Below, one piece after another: positions 16,703-23,906 of a stretch of 64,000 nt of DNA. The notes beneath the pieces were generated by a model. That model worked only from the letters and a program-made list of their open reading frames with translations. It searched no databases and was not told the origin of the DNA. Origin of the DNA: Candidatus Eisenbergiella intestinipullorum (GTDB lineage Bacteria > Bacillota > Clostridia > Lachnospirales > Lachnospiraceae). Within the stretch, counting starts at the first letter, position 1. Every line of letters begins with the position of its first letter. Location: the NCBI GenBank assembly GCA_019119815.1, contig DWWH01000062.1:1-64000 (forward strand), in the 5' to 3' direction. The translations under genes were made by a program, and so were the position numbers.

Positions 16703-16731
16703 TTGTAAACATGGGGATTCTGTGCTAAAAT
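16703..16731 (+). promoter_or_regulatory. Promoter upstream of leader repeat copy 2
   Basis: TTGTAA (16703-16708), a 17-bp spacer and TAAAAT (16726-16731). Transcription from here would place the whole repeat copy 2 in a 5' UTR of about 185 nt before the GNAT start at 16923. The rest of the gap 16476-16702 holds only the mini-element. Confidence 0.65.
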
Positions 16732-16779
16732 CATGACAGAAAACGGGCCGGAGTCAGAGGCGCTTCGGTAAGGAGGGAA

Positions 16780-16917
16780 GATTGAAAAATAAGCCTGATG
16801 GCTTATTTTTCAATCGGCAGTTTTGCGCCGAAGCACAAAACTGATGTGATCGCAGAGGAGAAATCACATGCGTGATTTCTCCTCGCGGCCTCAGCGTAGA
16901 ACGCTTCGGCATGGAGG
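16780..16917 (+). repeat. Structured leader repeat, copy 2 (complete)
   Basis: Four stems are visible. Stem 1 is GATTGAAAAATAAGCC with its complement, 16 bp with loop TGAT. Stem 2 is CAGTTTTG/CAAAACTG with loop CGCCGAAGCA. Stem 3 is 13 bp, 16855-16867 with 16872-16884. Stem 4 is AGCGT/ACGCT at 16893-16905. Loop octamer GCCGAAGC (16827-16834) is the exact complement of GCTTCGGC (16903-16910), which overlaps stem 4 and sits 2 nt before the Shine-Dalgarno GGAGG (16913-16917). Loop pairing and stem 4 are mutually exclusive, as in a switch. The left flank (CGCTTCGGTAAGGAGG, 16761-16776) resembles the right end (CGCTTCGGCATGGAGG), so the ends may be a duplicated target. Confidence 0.85.
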
Positions 16918-16922
16918 AAAAA

Positions 16923-17399
16923 ATGGACGGACATGATATGATCGTAAATCTGAAAAACATCGAATACCATTCTCCGGAGGATAAGAGCCTGAAGATCAAA
17001 CGGGCCTTTGCCGGAGACAAGGAAATTATCCTGCGGTTTGTGCGGGAGAATTTCAGCGAAAGCTGGACTGCGGAAGCGGAGTGCGCCATCCTGCAGATGC
17101 CTTCCCAGTGTTTTATTGCAACAGATCAGGGCAGAGTGTTGGGATTCGCCTGCTATGATGTGTCGGCAAAGGGCTTTTTCGGGCCCATCGGCGTGCTGGA
17201 GAGCGAGAGAGGAAGGCAGATCGGAAAATATCTGCTCTTAAAGACGCTGGACGCGATGCGCTCTGTCGGCTATGGATATGCTATTATCGGATGGGTGAGC
17301 GATGCGGAGGGCTTTTACCGCAGGACGGTGCACGCAGAGGTGATTCCGGACTCCGCTCCGGAGAACAGCGTCTACGCCAATCTGGTACGGATGCCGTAG
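16923..17399 (+). CDS. GNAT N-acetyltransferase behind a leader repeat
   Basis: Acetyl-CoA-dependent N-acetyltransferase of 158 residues. The core GVLESERGRQIGKYLLLKTLDAM is the cofactor-binding segment, preceded by VLGFACYDVSAKGFFGPIGV and followed by GYAIIGWVSDAEGFYRRTV. It ends with a short polar tail (NSVYANLVRMP). The start at 16923 is set by GGAGG at 16913-16917, which belongs to the leader repeat; the frame remains open upstream through the repeat only by chance. The substrate is unknown. A large bidirectional terminator follows at 17505-17550. Confidence 0.88.
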   Translation: MDGHDMIVNLKNIEYHSPEDKSLKIKRAFAGDKEIILRFVRENFSESWTAEAECAILQMPSQCFIATDQGRVLGFACYDVSAKGFFGPIGVLESERGRQIGKYLLLKTLDAMRSVGYGYAIIGWVSDAEGFYRRTVHAEVIPDSAPENSVYANLVRMP

Positions 17400-17504
17400 A
17401 AAATGGGAATTCACAACCGGAATTCCGCCGCAGGACGTAAGCCCCTGTAAAAGAGAGAGATTATAAAAAAGAAAGGCATGATAAAAGGAACGAAAAAAGG
17501 AAAA

Positions 17505-17556
17505 CAATCCCGCCGCACCGGCAGATGAGCTGCCAGTGCGGCGGGATTATTTGATA
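17505..17556. terminator. Bidirectional terminator, GNAT / P-ATPase
   Basis: AATCCCGCCGCACCGGCAG and CTGCCAGTGCGGCGGGATT make a stem of about 19 bp (17505-17547). It is flanked by T-rich sequence on the plus strand (TATTTGATAGGATTTT) and by TTTTCCTTTTTTC on the minus strand, so it serves both convergent genes. Confidence 0.85.
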
Positions 17557-17612
17557 GGATTTTGGGTTTTATCTGAAAACGGAATTCAGCCGACGGCTGA
17601 TTCCCGAATGCC

Positions 17613-20261
17613 TTACATCCTCTTCGTAATCAGCTTCGCAGCCTCGCCGCCCAGCATGGGAAGGAAGGCGAGCAGCAGCGCCATGATGATCTCGTCGAAG
17701 GAGAGCGCCACGGTGCTGAATACCGGGTTCAGGAAGGGCACGTAGATGCTGGCGATCATGAACAGCATGGATACCAGCACGCACTTGTTCAGATAACTGT
17801 TTTCAAAGACCTTCATCTTAAAGACGGAGGTGGATTCGGAACGCGCGGAGTATGCGCGCAGCAGCTCGCCCAGAACCAGGGTGAGGAAGCAGGCGGTTCT
17901 CGCAACGTCCAGGGAATCATGCATATACAGTCCGTATACGAAGGAGCCCAGGGTTCCCAGCGCCAGCGCGATACTCTGAATCAGAACGGCCACGGTCATC
18001 TTCTTATCCACAATGGGTTCGGAAGGATCGCGGGGCTTCCGGTTCATGGTGCCGGGCTCTTCCTTTTCCATACCCAGAGCGAAGGCCGGGAAGGCGTCCG
18101 TGATCAGGTTGATGGAAAGGAGCTGGATGGCAACCAGCGGCGTGGGCAGGTTGGTGAGCATGGCCAGGAAAATGACCAGGATCTCGCCGATGTTGCAGGA
18201 GAGCAGGAAGCCGACGACCTTACGGATGTTGGCGTAAATGGTACGGCCCTCCGCGACGGCGCGCACGATGCTGGCAAAATTGTCGTCGGTCAGGATCATG
18301 TCTGCCGCTTCCTTGGAAACGTCGGTTCCGGTGATTCCCATGGCAACGCCGATGTCGGCATGCTTCAGGGAAGGCGCGTCGTTGACGCCGTCTCCGGTCA
18401 TGGCCGCGATATTGCCGTTGGCGCGGACCGCGTCCACCAGGCGGACCTTATGCTCCGGGGAGACACGGGCGAACACGTTGGTGGTTTTCACGCATTCGCG
18501 CAGCTGCTCGTCGTTCATTTCGCTGATTTCGCGGCCTTCCACCGTGCGGTCGGTCTGGATGCCCAGCTGCGCGCCGATGGCGCTCGCGGTGATCTTGTGG
18601 TCGCCGGTGATCATCTTCACCTGGATGCCTGCGGTCTTGCAGACGTCGATGGCGGCCTTTGCCTCTTCTCTGGGCGGATCGATCATGCCCACCAGGCCGA
18701 CGAAGATCAGGTCATTTTCCGATTCCGGAGAAGGATCGGCCTCCTTCATGGTGCGGTAGGCCACGCCGATCACACGAAGCGCGGACTGGGCCATCTCCTG
18801 ATTGACGTCGAGAATTTCTTCCCGTTTCGCGTCCGTAAGCGGATTGACGATTCCGTTTTCTTCGATTCTCGTACAGCGGCGCAGCAGCTCATCCGGCGCG
18901 CCCTTGGTGTACATGGTGATGGAATCCCCGATCTTATGGAAGGTGGACATGAGCTTTCTGTCCGAGTCGAAGGGGATTTCCTGCACGCGGGGATATTTGC
19001 TTTCCCATTCCGCTTTTTTCATGCCGTGCTTGTAGGCAAGCACCACCATGGCGGCCTCGGTGGGATCGCCCACGATGGTCTGGCTGGCGGGATCGTAGGT
19101 GGCGTCGTTGCATAAAAGCGCCCCCTCGATCAGACGGTCCGGGAAGGATGCAGGGGCATTGCCCGCCTCATCGGTGATCTCGCCCTCCGGGCTGTAGCCT
19201 GTGCCGCTCACGTTGTAATGGCCGGAAGCGTCGTAGAGCTTCTGGATGGTCATCTTGTTCTGGGTCAGGGTTCCGGTCTTGTCCGAGCAGATGACCGTGG
19301 TGCTGCCCAGGGTTTCCACCGCGCTTAATCGCTTGATGATGGCGTTGCACTTGACCATCTTCTGCATACCCATGGCGAGAACCACCGTAACAACCACGGT
19401 CAGGCCCTCCGGAATGGCGGCGACGGCCAGGGAAACGGAAGTCATGAAAATATCAAACAGCTCCATGCCGTGCAGCAGGCCCAGCAGGAAAATGACTACG
19501 CAGATGGCCAGACATACGATGCCCAGCACCTTTCCCAGGCTGTCCAGCTTCTTCTGAAGCGGGGTGGACTCGTCCGGCGTATCGTTGAGCATGCCCGCGA
19601 TATTTCCCATCTGGGTCTGCATGCCGGTCTCGGTGATGATGCCGCGTCCGCGCCCGTAGGTGATGACCGTGCCCATGTAGCCGCAGTTGACGCGGTCACC
19701 CAGGCTGGCATCCTCGGCCAGAACGGCGGAAGCGTCCTTTTCCACAGGAACGGATTCGCCCGTGAGAGCGGCCTCGTCGATCTTCAGGTTGACGGACTCG
19801 ATCAGCCGCAGGTCGGCGGGAACATAGTCGCCCGCCTCCAGGATGGCCACGTCGCCGGGCACCACATCGGAGGAGGGAACCTCAACGATCTGTCCGCCGC
19901 GCAGCACCTTCGCATGCGGGCTGGCCATTTCCTTTAACGCCTTCAGCGCGTTGCTGGCCTTGTTTTCCTGGTATACGCCCAGGAAGGTGTTCAGGATGAC
20001 GATCGCCAGGATGATTGCGCCCTCCAGCGCCTCTCCCAGGAAAATGGAGATCACGGCGGCGATCATCAGGATGATCACCAGGAAATCCTTAAGCTGCTCC
20101 AGAATCATCTGGATCAGGGATTTTTCCTTTCCTCCCTCCAGACGGTTGTGTCCGTATTTTTCAATACGTTTTTCGGCCTCTTCCTTTGTCAGACCGTTTG
20201 ATACGTCCACCTGAAGCTCTCTGGCCGTATCAGCCGGCAACTGGCTGAAAAATGGTTTCAT
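17613..20261 (-). CDS. P-type Ca2+-transporting ATPase (IIA type)
   Basis: P-type cation ATPase of 882 residues, the usual length of bacterial SERCA-like pumps. Order of parts: N-terminal cation ATPase domain (LPADTARELQVDVSNGLTKEEAEKR), first membrane pair, actuator TGES (AALTGESVPVEK), M4 motif AAIPEGLTVVVTVVLAMGMQ, phosphorylation motif CSDKTGTLT near residue 330, hinge TGDGVNDAPSLKHADIGVAMG, and six C-terminal membrane segments including NLITDAFPAFALGME. PEGL and the M6 sequence fit Ca2+ export. The start at 20261 has GAGGTG 7 nt upstream; the open frame further upstream lacks family sequence. It is a single-gene unit. Confidence 0.93.
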   Translation of the reverse strand: MKPFFSQLPADTARELQVDVSNGLTKEEAEKRIEKYGHNRLEGGKEKSLIQMILEQLKDFLVIILMIAAVISIFLGEALEGAIILAIVILNTFLGVYQENKASNALKALKEMASPHAKVLRGGQIVEVPSSDVVPGDVAILEAGDYVPADLRLIESVNLKIDEAALTGESVPVEKDASAVLAEDASLGDRVNCGYMGTVITYGRGRGIITETGMQTQMGNIAGMLNDTPDESTPLQKKLDSLGKVLGIVCLAICVVIFLLGLLHGMELFDIFMTSVSLAVAAIPEGLTVVVTVVLAMGMQKMVKCNAIIKRLSAVETLGSTTVICSDKTGTLTQNKMTIQKLYDASGHYNVSGTGYSPEGEITDEAGNAPASFPDRLIEGALLCNDATYDPASQTIVGDPTEAAMVVLAYKHGMKKAEWESKYPRVQEIPFDSDRKLMSTFHKIGDSITMYTKGAPDELLRRCTRIEENGIVNPLTDAKREEILDVNQEMAQSALRVIGVAYRTMKEADPSPESENDLIFVGLVGMIDPPREEAKAAIDVCKTAGIQVKMITGDHKITASAIGAQLGIQTDRTVEGREISEMNDEQLRECVKTTNVFARVSPEHKVRLVDAVRANGNIAAMTGDGVNDAPSLKHADIGVAMGITGTDVSKEAADMILTDDNFASIVRAVAEGRTIYANIRKVVGFLLSCNIGEILVIFLAMLTNLPTPLVAIQLLSINLITDAFPAFALGMEKEEPGTMNRKPRDPSEPIVDKKMTVAVLIQSIALALGTLGSFVYGLYMHDSLDVARTACFLTLVLGELLRAYSARSESTSVFKMKVFENSYLNKCVLVSMLFMIASIYVPFLNPVFSTVALSFDEIIMALLLAFLPMLGGEAAKLITKRM

Positions 20262-20416
20262 ACAGTTACACCTCATTCCTTTCTTATGTTTTTCCCAGCC
20301 TGTGGCTGGTTTTTTTGAGTGTAAAACCAAGCGGGCAGGAAAAACCCGCATGGGAGTTATTATACCAGATTGTGTACGGGTTATAAATCATATAATTGAA
20401 AAATATAGAAAATCTT

Positions 20417-20615
20417 GTTACTACTCAGCCAGGTCTGCGCATTTCCTGCGCAGACCGTACGAAAACAGACCGGCCGGAAGCATCCGGCCTGGTGTGAAGC
20501 GCTTGGAATGGCCGGGTTCGGGCCGTAACGCTTTTCTTACGTGCCGGTCAGCAAGTGACCGGCACCGGACTGAGCAGTAATGCCGTTACAGCTTTGCTGA
20601 AGGCTGAAGGGTAAC
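20417..20615 (-). mobile_element. 199-bp MITE-like element, copy B
   Basis: Inverse orientation relative to copy A: it begins GTTACTACTCAGCC and ends with GTAAC at 20611-20615. It is flanked by a perfect 8-bp target duplication AAAATCTT (20409-20416 and 20616-20623). It matches copies A and D over the CGTACGGTCTGCGCA and CATCCGGCC parts but carries about 60 extra bp, including the palindrome GTGCCGGTCA/TGACCGGCAC. No coding capacity. Confidence 0.9.
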
Positions 20616-20714
20616 AAAATCTTTTCAAACGCCTTTTTTTGTTGTATTGTGAAAGGGAAGAAAGAAGATGGTCCGGCGGGAAGCAGCCCGGCCAGGAAAG
20701 GAAAAGCAGGAAAG

Positions 20715-21443
20715 ATGGATCAGGTAAAGGCGATCGCGCATATTCGCACGGATTTTCCGGAAAAGTTCGGGATTCCCAGGCAAAGCGGCCTGGTGGAGGA
20801 GCTGGAGGGAAAAATCGTGTTTGAACCCGAATTCCGGCATCCGGATGCGGTCCGGGGGCTGGAGCAGTTCAGCCATATCTGGATCCTGTGGCAGTTTTCG
20901 GAGAATGAAAGGGCAAGCTGGTCCGTTACGGTGCGTCCGCCGCGGCTGGGAGGAAATACGCGGATGGGGGTATTTGCCACCCGGTCTCCCTTTCGTCCGA
21001 ACGGCATCGGTCTTTCCTGTGTGAGGCTGAAGCGTGTGGAGCTGACGGGGAAGGAGGGACCGGTCCTGACTGTGCTGGGCGCGGATCTGATGGATAATAC
21101 GCCGATCCTTGACATCAAGCCTTATATCCCGCTTACGGACTGCCGCCCGGAGGCTACGGAGGGCTATACAAAGGAAACCAGGAAGCATGCACTTCGGGTG
21201 GAATTTCCGGAAGAGCTGCTTTCACAGTATCCGGAGGAAAAGAGAAAGGCTGCAGAAGCGGTGCTGTCTCAGGATCCGAGGCCCGGCTACAGCAGCGATC
21301 CGGAACGGATCTACGGCGTAACCTTTGCCGGATATGACATCAAATTCCGGGTGAGGGATGGAGTTCTGACGGTCTGCGGACTGGAAGCGGGGAAAGAGAC
21401 GAAAGAAGCAGACGGGACGCAGAAGAGCGGAAGGCTGCCGTGA
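20715..21443 (+). CDS. trmO: tRNA m6t6A37 methyltransferase TrmO
   Basis: S-adenosylmethionine-dependent N6-methyltransferase that modifies t6A37 of tRNA-Thr, 242 residues. The TrmO/UPF0066 beta-barrel is clear: IAHIRTDFPEKFGIPRQSGL, GLEQFSHIWILWQF, TRMGVFATRSPFRPNGIGLSCVRL and GADLMDNTPILDIKPYIP. The C-terminal extension with YGVTFAGYDIKFRV matches the second domain of long TrmO proteins. The start at 20715 follows AGGAAAG; an earlier ATG at 20649 would add a lysine-rich tail without homology. A small reading frame overlaps its stop. Confidence 0.92.
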   Translation: MDQVKAIAHIRTDFPEKFGIPRQSGLVEELEGKIVFEPEFRHPDAVRGLEQFSHIWILWQFSENERASWSVTVRPPRLGGNTRMGVFATRSPFRPNGIGLSCVRLKRVELTGKEGPVLTVLGADLMDNTPILDIKPYIPLTDCRPEATEGYTKETRKHALRVEFPEELLSQYPEEKRKAAEAVLSQDPRPGYSSDPERIYGVTFAGYDIKFRVRDGVLTVCGLEAGKETKEADGTQKSGRLP

Positions 21444-21571
21444 GGCCGGATGTGCCCTATGGAGCGCTGACCGCGCGGGAGGGGCAGAAACTGCGGGCAG
21501 AGGGACTTACGATCCCGGAAAAGGGAAACGTGGGGAAACGGAGATTTTATATCTTCAAAAAGGCGGCATGA
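21440..21571 (+). CDS. Possible small protein coupled to trmO
   Basis: GTG-started frame of 43 codons overlapping the trmO stop by 4 nt (GTGA). The product would be RPDVPYGALTAREGQKLR plus a basic tail ending FKKAA. The overlap geometry is that of translationally coupled genes and the composition is protein-like. No family is recognised, and a hairpin GGCGGC/GCCGCC overlaps its stop. Confidence 0.35.
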   Translation: MRPDVPYGALTAREGQKLRAEGLTIPEKGNVGKRRFYIFKKAA

Positions 21572-21629
21572 GCCGCCAGGATCAAAAAAAGGAATGCCGC
21601 TGTTCCGGCGGCAGAAGAAGGAGGTTGTC

Positions 21630-22607
21630 ATGGACAAACGGACAAGGGTACTGAACGCGATGAACAAAAAAGAGGTGGACCATGTGCCGGTAGGCTTCTG
21701 GTTTCATTTTGACGGAGAGGAAGCTGCGGGAAAAGCCTGCATACAGGCCCACCTGAACTACTACAGGGAGACGGATCTGGATTTTGTGAAGATCATGTGC
21801 GACAGCTATTTTCCCTGGCCGCTTCCGGAGATCCAGGATGCGAAGGACTGGAACCGGGTGGAGCCGCTTCCTGCGGACCATCCCTTCCTCCGGGAACAGG
21901 TGGAACGGGCGGCGGCCATCGTCCGGGAGATCGGAAAGGAACGCTGCGTGTTCTATAATGTATTCGCTCCCTTTTCCTCGCTGCGATTCGGAGCGGAGGC
22001 GCTGGGCCTTACGGATTCTGTGATCATGTCGCATGTCAGACAGGACAGGAATGCCGTCATGCGGGCACTTGACGCTATCGCACAGACCAATGCGCTGCTT
22101 TCCGAACTTCTCATTACGGAAGCAGGCTGCGACGGGATCTATTACTGTGTGCAGAGCGGGGAATACGACCGTTTTCAGCCGGAGGAATACCGGAAAACGG
22201 TACGCCCTTCCGACCTGTATGTGCTGGAGCATGCCAACCGGTTTTCGGAAAACAATATCCTGCACATGTGCGGCTGGGCAGGGGCGAGAAACCGCCTGGA
22301 TCTGTGGCGGGATTATCCGGCAAAGGTGATGAACTGGGCCGTGTTCGTGGAAGGAATGAGCCTGGAGGAGGGCCGCTTTTTCTTTGGCGGAAAAACGGTG
22401 CTGGGCGGATTCGAGACCCACTGGGACGGAAAGATCCGGCAGGGAATCCTGTATCACGGCACAAAGGAAGAGCTGCAGGACTACACCAGAAAGCTGATCC
22501 TGAACTATGGAAAGACCGGCCTGATGCTGGGCGGAGACTGTACGGTGGACGCCGGGATCGACCGGGAACGGCTCCGCTGGGTGGCGGAGGCGGCGAGAAG
22601 TCTGTAG
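21630..22607 (+). CDS. Uroporphyrinogen decarboxylase-fold protein (UroD family)
   Basis: TIM-barrel protein of 325 residues in the UroD/MtaA/CmuA superfamily. Seen are the N-terminal TRVLNAMNKKEVDHVPVGFWFHF, a central ITEAGCDGIYYCVQSGE, the histidine-cysteine strand NNILHMCGWAG and the late NYGKTGLMLGGDCTVD. Anaerobes carry many such paralogues that are not haem enzymes; several act as methyltransferases towards corrinoid proteins. No corrinoid protein or haem gene lies nearby, so the reaction is undetermined. AAGGAGG gives a strong ribosome site. The flavodoxin-ferredoxin gene follows on the same strand. Confidence 0.88.
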   Translation: MDKRTRVLNAMNKKEVDHVPVGFWFHFDGEEAAGKACIQAHLNYYRETDLDFVKIMCDSYFPWPLPEIQDAKDWNRVEPLPADHPFLREQVERAAAIVREIGKERCVFYNVFAPFSSLRFGAEALGLTDSVIMSHVRQDRNAVMRALDAIAQTNALLSELLITEAGCDGIYYCVQSGEYDRFQPEEYRKTVRPSDLYVLEHANRFSENNILHMCGWAGARNRLDLWRDYPAKVMNWAVFVEGMSLEEGRFFFGGKTVLGGFETHWDGKIRQGILYHGTKEELQDYTRKLILNYGKTGLMLGGDCTVDAGIDRERLRWVAEAARSL

Positions 22608-22706
22608 AGCTGCCTCTGGCAGGAACATGGTCCTTTTTACCCTGGCGGCGAATCTGATCCTGATCCGGAGAATTTTCAGAAAAGATAAAGGAGACAAAAG
22701 AAAAGC

Positions 22707-23465
22707 ATGAAAACAACGGCAGTTTATTTTTCCCCTACAGGAAATACGAAAAAGAGCGTGGAAGCCATGGCGCGGACGCTGGACGCGGAATTTCAGGCGG
22801 TGGATCTGACGGTCCCGCAGGGAAAAGACGGAGAGGCTCCTGCGCAGCTGCAGTTTTCCGGAGAGGATCTCGTGATCATCGGCATGCCCGTTTACGGCGG
22901 AAGGCTTCCGGCCCTGGCAGTGAGGAGGCTGTCCGGCATCCGGGGAGATCAAACGCCCTGTGTGCTGGTGGTTACCTATGGGAACCGGCACTATGACGAC
23001 GCACTGGTGGAGCTGCAGGATCTCTGTGAGGCGCGGGGCTTCGTTGTGAAGGGCGCGGCCGCGCTGGTGGGACGGCATACCTATGGGGAGATTCAGGTGG
23101 GAAGGCCGGACGCGGCCGATCTGGAGGCGGACGCGGCGTTCATCCGGAAGGCTGCCGCCGGAAACGGTCTGTCCGTTCCGATCCCCGGAAGCCGGCCTTA
23201 TCAGAAGCAGCCCCTGGAGAGGGGGCAGTTCGCGCCGCTCACCTCCGAGGCCTGCACAGGCTGCGGGCTTTGTCGGAAAAACTGCCCGGCAGGAGCCATC
23301 GGCCCGGATTTTCAGGTGGATGCACAAAAATGTATTTCCTGTTTCCGCTGCATCCGCATCTGCCCGGCGGGAGCCAAACATATGGACACGGAGGACTATC
23401 GGAGCTTTGCGCAGATGTTTACGCAAAAGCTGGCACAAAGACAGGAAAACGAGTATTTTCTGTGA
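22707..23465 (+). CDS. Flavodoxin-ferredoxin fusion protein (EFR1 type)
   Basis: Electron-transfer protein of 252 residues: an N-terminal flavodoxin domain (VYFSPTGNTKKSVEAMAR is the FMN-phosphate loop) followed by two 4Fe-4S clusters, CTGCGLCRKNCP and CISCFRCIRICP. The layout is that of EFR1-family flavodoxin/ferredoxin proteins of anaerobes. It probably shuttles electrons in the cytoplasm; partners are not evident. It lies 99 nt after the UroD-like gene on the same strand and ends at the bidirectional terminator shared with tRNA-Leu. Confidence 0.9.
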   Translation: MKTTAVYFSPTGNTKKSVEAMARTLDAEFQAVDLTVPQGKDGEAPAQLQFSGEDLVIIGMPVYGGRLPALAVRRLSGIRGDQTPCVLVVTYGNRHYDDALVELQDLCEARGFVVKGAAALVGRHTYGEIQVGRPDAADLEADAAFIRKAAAGNGLSVPIPGSRPYQKQPLERGQFAPLTSEACTGCGLCRKNCPAGAIGPDFQVDAQKCISCFRCIRICPAGAKHMDTEDYRSFAQMFTQKLAQRQENEYFL

Positions 23466-23523
23466 ATTTCAGATTGTCCGGCCGGGCGTACAGAGCTTTC
23501 TGTACCATGGCGCGAAAGATGAA

Positions 23524-23568
23524 AAATCCCGTAAATACGCCATCTCGCGTAGATACGGGATTTTTTCG
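23524..23568. terminator. Bidirectional terminator, flavodoxin gene / tRNA-Leu
   Basis: AAATCCCGTA and TACGGGATTT pair, flanked by A and T runs, so both the plus-strand flavodoxin transcript and the minus-strand tRNA can end here. Confidence 0.8.
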
Positions 23569-23572
23569 GTCA

Positions 23573-23652
<80 letters not shown>

Positions 23653-23663
23653 CGATGTGCATC

Positions 23664-23693
23664 ATTATACGCTGAGGAATTTCCGGCTGTCAA
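23664..23693 (-). promoter_or_regulatory. Promoter of tRNA-Leu
   Basis: On the minus strand TTGACA (23688-23693), an 18-bp spacer and TATAAT (23664-23669), both perfect consensus hexamers, as expected for a stable RNA gene. Confidence 0.85.
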
Positions 23694-23732
23694 GATGGAA
23701 ATCCCTCGGCGCCTGTCTTTTTCGAGGGTCAG

Positions 23733-23902
23733 GTTACGGTTCACTCTGCGTCATTCGCAAAGCCGCGCTTCGTTGCTACGAGAAATCGCCTTGGCGATTT
23801 CTTGCTCATTAGACTGGCGCTCCCTTCGTCCGATCAGAATCAGTCATCTGTTCGTGCAAGCGCGACATCTGCCTGGTTCTGGCGGACGAGTGAACTTGTA
23901 AC
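23733..23902 (+). mobile_element. 170-bp MITE-like element, copy C (divergent interior)
   Basis: Inverted ends GTTACGGTTCACTC and GAGTGAACTTGTAAC. It is flanked by a perfect 8-bp duplication AGGGTCAG (23725-23732 and 23903-23910). The interior holds a hairpin GAAATCGCC/GGCGATTTC and is unlike copies A, B and D, but the GTTAC ends and duplication length agree. The right duplication covers the stop codon of the MATE-HATPase gene, so the insertion sits exactly at that gene's 3' end. Confidence 0.88.
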
Positions 23903-23906
23903 AGGG

